From positions 1-11,639 of the forward strand of contig CALAOB010000004.1 in the NCBI GenBank assembly GCA_937927445.1: a stretch of DNA of 11,639 nucleotides. Reading direction: 5' to 3'. Positions 6,178-11,639 of this stretch are shown one piece after another; position 1 is the first letter of the stretch, and every line of letters begins with the position of its first letter. The DNA is from an uncultured Oribacterium sp. Lineage in GTDB: Bacteria > Bacillota > Clostridia > Lachnospirales > Lachnospiraceae. The notes beneath the pieces are model-generated. The model worked only from the letters and a program-made list of their open reading frames with translations. It did not search any database and was not told where the DNA came from. The translations under genes were made by a program, and so were the position numbers.

Positions 6178-6198
6178 TAATGGGGTCAGACCCCCTTA
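6178..6198. repeat. GGGGTC palindrome, copy 2
   Basis: GGGGTC-A-GACCCC at 6182-6194, extended by TAA/TTA with one mismatch. It is the inverted partner of copy 1, with a 30-base AT-rich spacer between. On the minus strand the hairpin is followed by ATTAAATTTTTA, so it could also end transcription of the upstream S51 peptidase gene. Confidence 0.65.
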
Positions 6199-6235
6199 CG
6201 AAATTCTTAAGATGGTCGGACCGCCGGCCCGCGCA

Positions 6236-7075
6236 CTAATCGCTCTCCATGATCCGTCGCGTCACCACGGCCCCGATCAGCGCGCCGAGTGCCAGGATCG
6301 CTGCGCCCAGAAGCAGCGTCTTCGGGATGCGCCGCTTCACCGGGATCTCGAACTCGCCGCCGGTCTTACTGATCATGCCGATCTCGCCGTCGGAGATCAG
6401 ATACGCCTCGCCATAAAGCATTTCCTTCTTCGTCTTCGTGTCCTTCCGGATATACGCACCATCCGTCAGGCAGTAGAAGGACTCGCCCATGCTGTCCGGG
6501 AAGGTGATGTCCTGGTACAGCCGCTTGCCGTCCAGCACCGCGTCGATCGTCTGATTATAGTGCGGGATGACCTTCGTCTTCGTGAGGCCCAGTCCCTCGA
6601 GGAAGCGCTGATAATGCGGGTTCACCGCCTCACCTTCCTCCTCCGGCTGCGCATAGACCACCTCCGCACAGTTCATCGTGCCGGCACTGATGCCGATGAC
6701 GATGCCCCGGAAGTGCTGCAGGTGCTCGCGAAGCTTGATCTGGTGAAACCAGGCATTCTCCGTCGGCACATGCCCGCCCGCGAGGATCACGACATCGAAA
6801 CGGTCGAGAATCTCCACCGTCTTCGGCTCCCGCCGATCCAGCACATCGATCGAATCCATGGACAGCCCAGAGCGGTTGAAGCACTCGAGATAGGTCTTCG
6901 CCATGGCACTGTTAAACTTCGTATCATCCGGCTCGGAAGCGATCAGCACACACTTGCTGTGCGGCTTCCAGTCCTCCTTCAGCCGATCCACGAAATGATT
7001 TTTATTACTGAGCAGCTCCGGCCGCCCCGTCGCCCCGTTGATTCCACCAGGCGTTGATGTCATATATAGAATCAT
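6236..7075 (-). CDS. Peptidase S51 family protein with C-terminal membrane anchor
   Basis: A 279-residue member of the S51 (dipeptidase E / cyanophycinase-like, class I amidotransferase-fold) group. The nucleophile elbow GISAGTMN puts Ser 130 at the active site, PHYNQTID offers His 172, and GGHVPT (100-105) matches the oxyanion-side loop. The acidic member is less clear, with Glu 198 or Glu 145-147 as candidates. Family enzymes cleave small or isoaspartyl/Asp-containing peptides; the substrate here is unknown. Residues 253-271 (LLLGAAILALGALIGAV) form one membrane helix followed by RR. With no signal peptide, the catalytic domain should face the cytoplasm. The ATG at 7075 is chosen because GGAGGAG lies five bases upstream; the frame to 7093 would have that site inside it. 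It starts 14 bases after the Pr6Pr gene's stop, so the two are co-transcribed and probably translationally coupled. Confidence 0.85.
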   Translation of the reverse strand: MILYMTSTPGGINGATGRPELLSNKNHFVDRLKEDWKPHSKCVLIASEPDDTKFNSAMAKTYLECFNRSGLSMDSIDVLDRREPKTVEILDRFDVVILAGGHVPTENAWFHQIKLREHLQHFRGIVIGISAGTMNCAEVVYAQPEEEGEAVNPHYQRFLEGLGLTKTKVIPHYNQTIDAVLDGKRLYQDITFPDSMGESFYCLTDGAYIRKDTKTKKEMLYGEAYLISDGEIGMISKTGGEFEIPVKRRIPKTLLLGAAILALGALIGAVVTRRIMESD

Positions 7076-7089
7076 GCGCTCTCCTCCGC

Positions 7090-7776
7090 TCACTTGATAC
7101 GTCTATTATAAACCATCTGGACGAGACGTGCGATGAGAACATTTCCGCCGATGATCGCGAGGATCCAGAACACGGACATGTACACCGGCTGCTCGTAGAC
7201 GTGCAGGAACGGGTACGGGCCGACATAGAGCTTCGCGATGTTCAGGATCAGCACCGGAATCGCGTAGGCGATCGTCATCGCAACGGCGCAGAGCGGTGCC
7301 CACTTCGGAAGCTTCTGCCGTGGCTCGGTCTCGAGGCAGAGGAAGCTGTAGAGCGACAGGAGCGGCGCTCCGACGTGGTTGATGAGATGCGTGCCATCGA
7401 GCAGCATCTCGCGGTAGCCGTCCGTCGGGCCGAGCACGAAGATCACGACGAGGAAGGTCACGAGCAGACAACAGCTCGTCACGTAGCGCAACACCAGGAG
7501 CAGCGTCGGAATCGTCACCTTCTCTTCCCCGTCCTTCCGGTAATTCCGCATCAGAAAGGTCGAGACGAAGCCGTTCGTCCGGCCCTTGAAGATGATCGGC
7601 AGCATCACGAGCGTAAACAGCGCGCTCACGATGAGGCAGAGCAGATTCGAATCCTCGGTGTAGTAAATCAGCATGCCGAGGCCGTCCTTCGCGTAGGCGT
7701 GGTTCGTGTCGATCATCTCGAGCACCACCAGCACGATATGTAAAAACAGAGCAGTTCTCAGTTTCTTATTATCCAT
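7090..7776 (-). CDS. Pr6Pr/FAR-17a-like six-helix membrane protein
   Basis: A 228-residue integral membrane protein with about six hydrophobic segments: roughly 7-24, 42-63, 91-115, 131-147, 161-183 and 198-220. Hallmarks of the Pr6Pr (FAR-17a/AIG1-like) family are visible. They include YYTEDSNLL at 38-46 (the usual 'YFT.QSN'), a His in the middle of the protein (HLINHVGAPLL, 130-140) and GPYPFLHV at 186-193. Eukaryotic relatives (AIG1, ADTRP) hydrolyse fatty-acid esters of hydroxy fatty acids using a Thr and a His; a similar role here is possible through T40 and H134 but unproven. The ATG has AAGGAAAGAGG immediately upstream. It precedes the S51 peptidase by 14 bases and follows a structured 117-base spacer after the AAA+ ATPase gene. 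Confidence 0.8.
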   Translation of the reverse strand: MDNKKLRTALFLHIVLVVLEMIDTNHAYAKDGLGMLIYYTEDSNLLCLIVSALFTLVMLPIIFKGRTNGFVSTFLMRNYRKDGEEKVTIPTLLLVLRYVTSCCLLVTFLVVIFVLGPTDGYREMLLDGTHLINHVGAPLLSLYSFLCLETEPRQKLPKWAPLCAVAMTIAYAIPVLILNIAKLYVGPYPFLHVYEQPVYMSVFWILAIIGGNVLIARLVQMVYNRRIK

Positions 7777-7807
7777 AATCCTCTTTCCTTATAATCGTTC
7801 AGTGAAG

Positions 7808-7851
7808 GGGGCTCGGAGTATTGTGCATCCGCTGCCGGTACTCCGGACCCC
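7808..7851. repeat. Long stem-loop upstream of the Pr6Pr gene
   Basis: GGGG-CT-CGGAGTA at 7808-7820 pairs with TACTCCG-GA-CCCC at 7839-7851, interrupted by one mismatch and one wobble, with an 18-base loop. On the minus strand it is followed by CTTCACTG, not a U-tract, so it is not a standard terminator. It lies about 20 bases before the Pr6Pr ribosome binding site and may affect expression of that gene. Confidence 0.5.
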
Positions 7852-7862
7852 AGTCTAAACTG

Positions 7863-7891
7863 TATATTCCTGTTTCCGGCGCCGGAATATA
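7863..7891. repeat. Nested inverted repeats after the AAA+ ATPase gene
   Basis: Two competing structures overlap. TTCCGGC-GCCGGAA is a perfect 14-bp palindrome at 7874-7887, and TATATTCC (7863-7870) can instead pair with GGAATATA (7884-7891). It lies three bases past the ATPase stop. No U-tract follows, so it is more likely an mRNA stabiliser or a switchable structure than a terminator. Confidence 0.5.
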
Positions 7892-7893
7892 AA

Positions 7894-9468
7894 TCAGAAC
7901 AGCAGCATCCGTGTCGTATGCGCGTCGAAGGTCACGGTCTTCACACCGGTCGTTTCGATCTGGTAGAGGGCGTTCGCGGCGAGGTGCTCGGCGGCCTGCT
8001 CGAGGTCGCGGCAGCCCGTGTCGTTCCGGTACTTCTCGAGGATCACGTCGATCGCGCGGTCCTCCACCACACACTCCTCCGCCCGCATGCCCATGCGCTT
8101 CAGCACCTTCGGCAGCGAGAAGCGTTTGAAGATCGTCCGCTTCTCCTCCGGGGTGTAGTCCGGGATGTCGATCACCGCGAAGCGGCTCATGAGCGGCGCG
8201 CTGATGCGGTTCTTATCGTTCGCCGTCGCGACCGGGTAGACGCCCGCGGTCGGGATGCGGCACTCGATATAGTTGTCGGTATAGCCGATGTTGTCGAGCA
8301 GCGTCAGCAGCGCATCCGCCGGATTGCCGTTGATGCTGTTGTGGTCGGCCTTGTCGAGCTCGTTGATGATGAAGACGGTGTTGCTTGCGCCGCTCTGGGC
8401 GAATGCCTCCATGATGCGCCCCGGCTTCGCGTTTGCGTAGACGCGCGGGCTGCCCGTCAGCGCCTCCGAGTCATGGATCGCACTCATGTCGAGGCTCGTC
8501 CACGGGAGCCGGAGGATGCGCGCCACCGCATAGGCGAGCTGCGACTTGCCGATGCCCGCAGGCCCCGCCAGCAGCAGGCCGTACGCCGGCAGCGTGTGTG
8601 TACGATTGATCTGGATGATGGTCTCCATGATGCGCTGCTTCACGCGCTCGAGCCCATACAGCTCCTCGTCGAGGATCGCCCGCGCCTTCACCGGATCGAT
8701 GGACTCGAAGTAGTCGCCCTTCCACTGGATGTTCAGCACCATCTGGAGCGCACGCTCCGCATGCCGCCGCTCCTCCGGACTGATCGTGCTCGAACGAATC
8801 GTCGCAACGTTTCGCTCGGCCCACGCCCGCATATTCTCCGGCAGGGTCTGCCCCGCACAGGCGAGATAATTCAGCATGGAATTGAGGTCCGAAATCGGTG
8901 TCGTCCCCGGATTCTTGCCCTCGCGCTCCTCCGCATCGAACGCGGCCTCCGCGTCACTCTTCTCCTCCGGCGCACGGCTCTCGAGGAGTCGCCGGATCAC
9001 AAGCTGCAGGAAATCATCCCGCTCGGTCTGGATCCGCTCGCCATCCGCCGTCATCGCCCGGATACGGTACACTGCGTGGCCCTCGCTCGTGTGCTCACCC
9101 GACAGCCGGAGTGACACATGGTTCTCCCCGAGCCAGTGCTCGAGCGCCACGAATCGCTGGTCAATGCTGACGATCGGCACGCTCAGGTCGCGGCCATCCT
9201 TGTCCCGGCCGCTGACATTGGCATCGGTCTTCCCGTCGGTCCAGGCAAAGGCGGTACCGCGCACCGGATTCAGGAAGACGCCGAGCGCGTGGTGCGGAAG
9301 CTTCCCCTCCGGGTCCGCGAGCGTCAGAATCGGGTGTGCCACGCTCGCCCGGTCGTTCGTGCAGCGACGCACTGTCCAGCTCGCTGTCGTCTTCACGCCC
9401 GCCGCGGCTTCCGCCTGCGCCTTCGCCTCATCTTCCAACTGATTAAAATCAAACATCCGATCTGCCAT
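7894..9468 (-). CDS. Lon-like AAA+ ATPase lacking the protease domain
   Basis: A 524-residue ATPase. Residues 190-300 (LPENMRAWAERNVATI, then YFESIDPVKARAILDEELYG and LERVKQRIMETI) match the segment leading into the Lon AAA+ module. Walker A is GPAGIGKS at 302-309 (Lys 308). Walker B is FIINELDK, with Asn 369 where Asp is expected and Glu 370 kept. Sensor 1 is Asn 417 (ATAND), the arginine finger is Arg 429 (LMSRF) and sensor 2 is Arg 487 (GCRDLEQ). The protein stops where Lon would begin its Ser-Lys protease domain. The N-terminal 180 residues are not the usual Lon substrate domain and I do not recognise them. The start has AAGGAG seven bases upstream. It probably remodels proteins using ATP, perhaps with the membrane proteins encoded downstream. 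It is not a CobS-type cobaltochelatase subunit despite the cobalamin neighbours. Confidence 0.85.
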   Translation of the reverse strand: MADRMFDFNQLEDEAKAQAEAAAGVKTTASWTVRRCTNDRASVAHPILTLADPEGKLPHHALGVFLNPVRGTAFAWTDGKTDANVSGRDKDGRDLSVPIVSIDQRFVALEHWLGENHVSLRLSGEHTSEGHAVYRIRAMTADGERIQTERDDFLQLVIRRLLESRAPEEKSDAEAAFDAEEREGKNPGTTPISDLNSMLNYLACAGQTLPENMRAWAERNVATIRSSTISPEERRHAERALQMVLNIQWKGDYFESIDPVKARAILDEELYGLERVKQRIMETIIQINRTHTLPAYGLLLAGPAGIGKSQLAYAVARILRLPWTSLDMSAIHDSEALTGSPRVYANAKPGRIMEAFAQSGASNTVFIINELDKADHNSINGNPADALLTLLDNIGYTDNYIECRIPTAGVYPVATANDKNRISAPLMSRFAVIDIPDYTPEEKRTIFKRFSLPKVLKRMGMRAEECVVEDRAIDVILEKYRNDTGCRDLEQAAEHLAANALYQIETTGVKTVTFDAHTTRMLLF

Positions 9469-9578
9469 GCTGTCTCTCCTTTACAAGTAGGTTCTTCAGT
9501 CTCTTCAATAAATACTCTACCGGGCTCAGCTATCCTCCACCCAGCCAATGAAATCATCTTCTATATCACTCTGTGCCG

Positions 9579-9611
9579 GTCCATCATCGAGCCTGCGTCA
9601 TGCAGATGGAC
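9579..9611. repeat. Inverted repeat between cbiC and the ATPase gene
   Basis: GTCCATC at 9579-9585 and GATGGAC at 9605-9611 pair around a 19-base interior that itself holds CTGC/GCAG. It starts ten bases past the cbiC stop on the minus strand. No U-tract follows, so any terminator role is weak. The rest of the 152-base gap holds the ATPase ribosome binding site and no clear promoter. Confidence 0.4.
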
Positions 9612-9620
9612 GATCATGTC

Positions 9621-10295
9621 TCATCGCTTCACATCGTCGATGCCGTACAGTAACGCGTTCACGATGCAGGCGGCGATGTTCGAGCCGCCCTTCCGTCCGC
9701 GGGCGACGATCCACGGGATGTCGCCGATCGGTGCGGTCTCCTCCGCGAGGCTCTGGATCAGCTCCTTCGCCTCGACGACATTGACGAAGCCGACGGGCAC
9801 GCCGATGATGCCGGCGGGGCGCAGCCCGCGATCATGAATCAGGCGATAGAGCTCGATCAGTGCGGTCGGTGCGTTTCCGATCGCGAAGATCAGCGGGCGG
9901 TCCTTGATTCGCGCCGCGTACTCCATACTCACGACGGCCCGCGTCACGCCACGCGCCCGCGCCTCCGCCGCCACATCCGGATCACTCATGAAGCAACGCG
10001 TCTCCGCACCCAGTGCGGCCAGCGCCTTCTTGCTGATGCCCGCGCGCGCCATCTCCGTGTCGGTGACGACGATCGCCCCCGTGCGGAGCGACGTGCGCAT
10101 GCGGTCGACGGCATTGGCCGAAAACACGAGGTTCTCGGCGTAGTCGAAGTCCGCGGAGGTATGAATGCAGCGCTTCACAATCGACGCCTCCACCGCATCG
10201 AGGCGGATGTGGCGTCGGTCCAGCTCCTGCTGAATCAGCGCCATCGAATGACGCTCGATATCCTTCGGTTCGATATGTTCCAGTTTGATTTCCAC
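9621..10295 (-). CDS. cbiC: Precorrin-8 / cobalt-precorrin-8 methylmutase
   Basis: A 224-residue CbiC/CobH enzyme. It moves a methyl group from C-11 to C-12 of the corrin ring, converting (cobalt-)precorrin-8 to (hydrogeno)cobyrinate in the cytoplasm. Family signatures are visible in order: IERHSMALIQQEL (13-25), then VKRCIHTSADFDYAE with the catalytic His 45. After these come GAIVVTDTEMARAGI, the GIIGVPVGFVNVVEAKE stretch and the C-terminal RGRKGGSNIAACIVNALLYG. The length is normal (about 210-225). The start is a GTG with AGGAGG five bases upstream. It lies 97 bases after the cobO stop, in line with cobO and cobQ, as part of a cobalamin cluster that continues outside the window. The anaerobic (cbi) or aerobic (cob) route cannot be decided from this gene alone; anaerobic is likelier in a clostridial context. 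Confidence 0.95.
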   Translation of the reverse strand: MEIKLEHIEPKDIERHSMALIQQELDRRHIRLDAVEASIVKRCIHTSADFDYAENLVFSANAVDRMRTSLRTGAIVVTDTEMARAGISKKALAALGAETRCFMSDPDVAAEARARGVTRAVVSMEYAARIKDRPLIFAIGNAPTALIELYRLIHDRGLRPAGIIGVPVGFVNVVEAKELIQSLAEETAPIGDIPWIVARGRKGGSNIAACIVNALLYGIDDVKR

Positions 10296-10364
10296 GCTAT
10301 CCTCCTGCCGCCGGAGCGTGCCCCGCGCTTTTCCGCTGATTCTCGCCTTGATGCTGAACGCCCG

Positions 10365-10382
10365 CTCCGATTCCGTTCGGAG
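10365..10382. repeat. Short hairpin downstream of cobO
   Basis: CTCCGA (10365-10370) pairs with TCGGAG (10377-10382) around a 6-base loop, ten bases past the cobO stop. There is no U-tract. It may be an mRNA 3'-end or processing element between cobO and cbiC. Confidence 0.35.
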
Positions 10383-10392
10383 TCCGGCGTCT

Positions 10393-10995
10393 TCACTTCT
10401 CCACGCCGACGCGCGCCGTGATGCCGTCGTCGTACGGGTGCTTTTCCTTCTCCATATTCGTGACGTAATCCGCCATCGAGAGGAGGGTGATGTCCGGGTT
10501 CCGGCCGGTCAGGATGACCTCCATGTTCTGCGGGAGGCGGAACAGGAAGTGAATGAGCTGGTCGCGGTCGAGGAGTCCCTTATTCAGGACGTCCAGGATC
10601 TCGTCGAAGACGAAGAGGCCCGCGATTTCCGGTTTCTCCGGCTCATGCTTCACGACACCGATCTTTTCCTTCCGGGCACGGGCGGCCTCGGCGCGCCGCG
10701 GCTCCGTTTTCTGCAGGATCTCCATCGTGTGCACCGCGCGTCGGAACAGGGTATCCGAGTCCGCGCGGGTCGCCTGCTTCTCCTCCTCTGTCATCCGGAA
10801 GGTGAAGCCATAGCAATGCTCCGGGAGCAACACGAACACGCCCGGGATCTTCTCCAGTGTACTGATCTCGCCGGACAGCCCGTCCTTCAGGAACTGGCAG
10901 AACACCACGGGCACACTGTGGCCCGCAGCCCGCACCGCGGCCCCAATCGCCGCCGTCGTCTTCCCTTTTCCATCACCGTGGTAGATTTCGATCAT
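10393..10995 (-). CDS. cobO: Corrinoid adenosyltransferase (CobO/BtuR type)
   Basis: A 200-residue ATP:cob(I)alamin / cob(I)yrinic acid a,c-diamide adenosyltransferase. It attaches the 5'-deoxyadenosyl ligand to cobalt. It begins MIEIYHGDGKGKTTAAIG, so the P-loop GDGKGKTT at 7-14 is at the very N-terminus, as in this family. Further hallmarks are VVFCQFLKDG (31-40), LFVFDEILDVLNKGLL in the second half, and LTGRNPDITLLSMADYVTNM near the C-terminus. The ATG at 10995 matches the family start. Its ribosome binding site is weak (AAGGGGG is 12 bases away), and the longer frame to 11046 adds only an Arg-rich stretch with no homology I can see. It lies 110 bases after cobQ. The Lys/Glu-rich segment around residues 100-120 (ARARKEKIGVVKHEPEKPE) is a slightly extended surface region. 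Confidence 0.94.
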   Translation of the reverse strand: MIEIYHGDGKGKTTAAIGAAVRAAGHSVPVVFCQFLKDGLSGEISTLEKIPGVFVLLPEHCYGFTFRMTEEEKQATRADSDTLFRRAVHTMEILQKTEPRRAEAARARKEKIGVVKHEPEKPEIAGLFVFDEILDVLNKGLLDRDQLIHFLFRLPQNMEVILTGRNPDITLLSMADYVTNMEKEKHPYDDGITARVGVEK

Positions 10996-11045
10996 GATTC
11001 CGTCGAGCCCCCTTCGTGCTCTCCATCTGCGGTTTCCTGCATGCA

Positions 11046-11082
11046 CAGCTGATCGCCGCGGCCCCGGCCCTTCTGTCAGCTG
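11046..11082. repeat. Inverted repeat in the cobQ-cobO gap
   Basis: CAGCTGA (11046-11052) and TCAGCTG (11076-11082) can pair around a GC-rich 23-base interior, in the 110-base gap before cobO. There is no U-tract and no sign of a cobalamin riboswitch. It may be chance. Confidence 0.25.
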
Positions 11083-11105
11083 CCGGGTTTCCGTCGCGGC
11101 ACTGC

Positions 11106-11639
11106 TCAGGCCTGCTCACCCTGCAGAATTTCGTAGATCCGCGCCATGTCGAGCGACTCCCTGAGCGCCGCGCTCAGCTTCGCAAACTGCGCTTCCTTGA
11201 ATGCTTCATAGTTTACGACCTCGCGGCCTTCCGGGTCAATGCCTTTTCGTCGACACAGTCGCTCCACGAAGGCGTTCCGGAGCCCGTCACAGTCGAAGAA
11301 GCCATGCAGGTAGGTGCCGAAGACATTGCCCTCCTGTGCGTAGATGCAGCTCTCCGACGGACGGCCGGTCGTGGCCGAACCGGATGCCGAACCAGCCGAC
11401 ACCATAGCACCGTCGTACCCGACCATCTGCAGATGCAACGCGCCCCCTGCATCGCTCGTGCGGCGGTCCGGCGTCGTGCGCCCCATGTGGATCTCGTAGC
11501 CGTCGACGCGCTGGCCGTTCAGCGCCGCGAACTCGCCCGTGAGGTCCTCGAGCACGAGGCTCGTCTGCGTCCGGGTCTTCTCCGCCTCAAATTCCGTGCG
11601 AAGCGGCAGGAGCCCCAGCCCCCGTGCGCTGGCCCTGTC
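11106..11639 (-). CDS. cobQ: Cobyric acid synthase, C-terminal part (5' end outside window)
   Basis: The last 177 residues of CobQ (CbiP), which uses glutamine to amidate four side chains of adenosylcobyrinic acid a,c-diamide in an ATP-dependent way. The frame is open to the window edge and starts with GLGLLPLRTEFEAEKTRTQ, a signature of the glutamine-amidotransferase domain. The later VDGYEIHMGRTTPD and NVFGTYLHGFFD carry family hallmarks, with the catalytic-type His in YLHG. The nucleophilic Cys and the ATP-grasp-like synthetase half lie upstream, outside the window. An internal GTG at 11555 could be mistaken for a start but is inside conserved sequence. It heads the local order cobQ-cobO-cbiC, all on one strand. 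The stretch SAGSASGSATTGRPSES, about 80 residues before the C-terminus, looks like a low-complexity loop insertion. Confidence 0.95.
   Translation of the reverse strand, partial: DRASARGLGLLPLRTEFEAEKTRTQTSLVLEDLTGEFAALNGQRVDGYEIHMGRTTPDRRTSDAGGALHLQMVGYDGAMVSAGSASGSATTGRPSESCIYAQEGNVFGTYLHGFFDCDGLRNAFVERLCRRKGIDPEGREVVNYEAFKEAQFAKLSAALRESLDMARIYEILQGEQA

Noticed and set aside
6212..7743. Long plus-strand frames over the S51 and Pr6Pr genes
   Set aside because: Same shadow pattern; the minus-strand frames carry the family motifs and ribosome sites.
7918..9114. 398-residue open frame on the plus strand
   Set aside because: Antisense to the AAA+ ATPase, Arg/His/Val-rich, no recognisable motif; a codon-bias shadow.
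7894..9468. AAA+ gene as a CobS/MoxR-type cobaltochelatase subunit
   Set aside because: Its segment before Walker A and the sensor/arginine finger pattern are Lon-like, and there is no CobT/CobN neighbour in the window.
10996..11105. Possible cobalamin riboswitch among the B12 genes
   Set aside because: None of the gaps is long enough to hold a full aptamer, and no B12-box-like sequence was seen; a riboswitch would be expected upstream of the first gene of the cluster, outside the window.

Overview
The window looks like a chromosomal stretch from a fairly GC-rich Firmicute, most likely a Clostridia/Lachnospiraceae-type bacterium. The basis is strong AGGAGG-type ribosome binding sites in front of nearly every gene, a hipBA module in low-GC style, a Nif11-like small protein, and a peptidase S51 / Pr6Pr membrane protein pair of a kind I associate with Clostridia. 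This placement is inference, because no rRNA or other marker is present. All thirteen confident genes lie on the minus strand, so transcription runs from high to low coordinates. Long plus-strand reading frames are GC-driven shadows.

Reading in the direction of transcription, the window opens with three cobalamin (vitamin B12) genes: the C-terminal part of cobyric acid synthase (cobQ/cbiP, cut by the window edge), corrinoid adenosyltransferase (cobO) and precorrin-8 methylmutase (cbiC). They are separated by roughly 100-base gaps that contain small inverted repeats. Next come a Lon-like AAA+ ATPase with no protease domain and a Walker B Asp-to-Asn change, a six-helix Pr6Pr/FAR-17a-like membrane protein, and a peptidase S51 homologue with a C-terminal membrane anchor. 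The last two are 14 bases apart and surely co-transcribed. A 117-base structured spacer separates the ATPase from them.

A pair of GGGGTC/GACCCC palindromes with an AT-rich centre (about 6125-6198) ends that block and looks like a small REP/MITE-type element. It is followed by a small Nif11-like protein and a protein with a ribbon-helix-helix-like N-terminus and an extremely acidic tail, closed by a clear intrinsic terminator. Then comes a visibly AT-richer island: a 324-base gap with promoter and operator-like elements, a hipB-like antitoxin, and an overlapping hipA-like kinase toxin, probably acquired horizontally. A 54-bp near-perfect dyad (3199-3252) sits between hipA and a large MalT/LAL-type LuxR regulator. 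The regulator ends at a strong hairpin. Last come a DUF2442 protein and the start of a lipoprotein that runs off the window.

The cobalamin genes, the ATPase/membrane/peptidase cluster, the hipBA island and the regulator look like separate functional units placed side by side. The best leads for something undescribed are the protease-less Lon-like ATPase with its membrane partners, the 54-bp dyad that could hide a ribosome binding site, and the acidic-tail protein. None of them amounts to a demonstrated new system on sequence alone.
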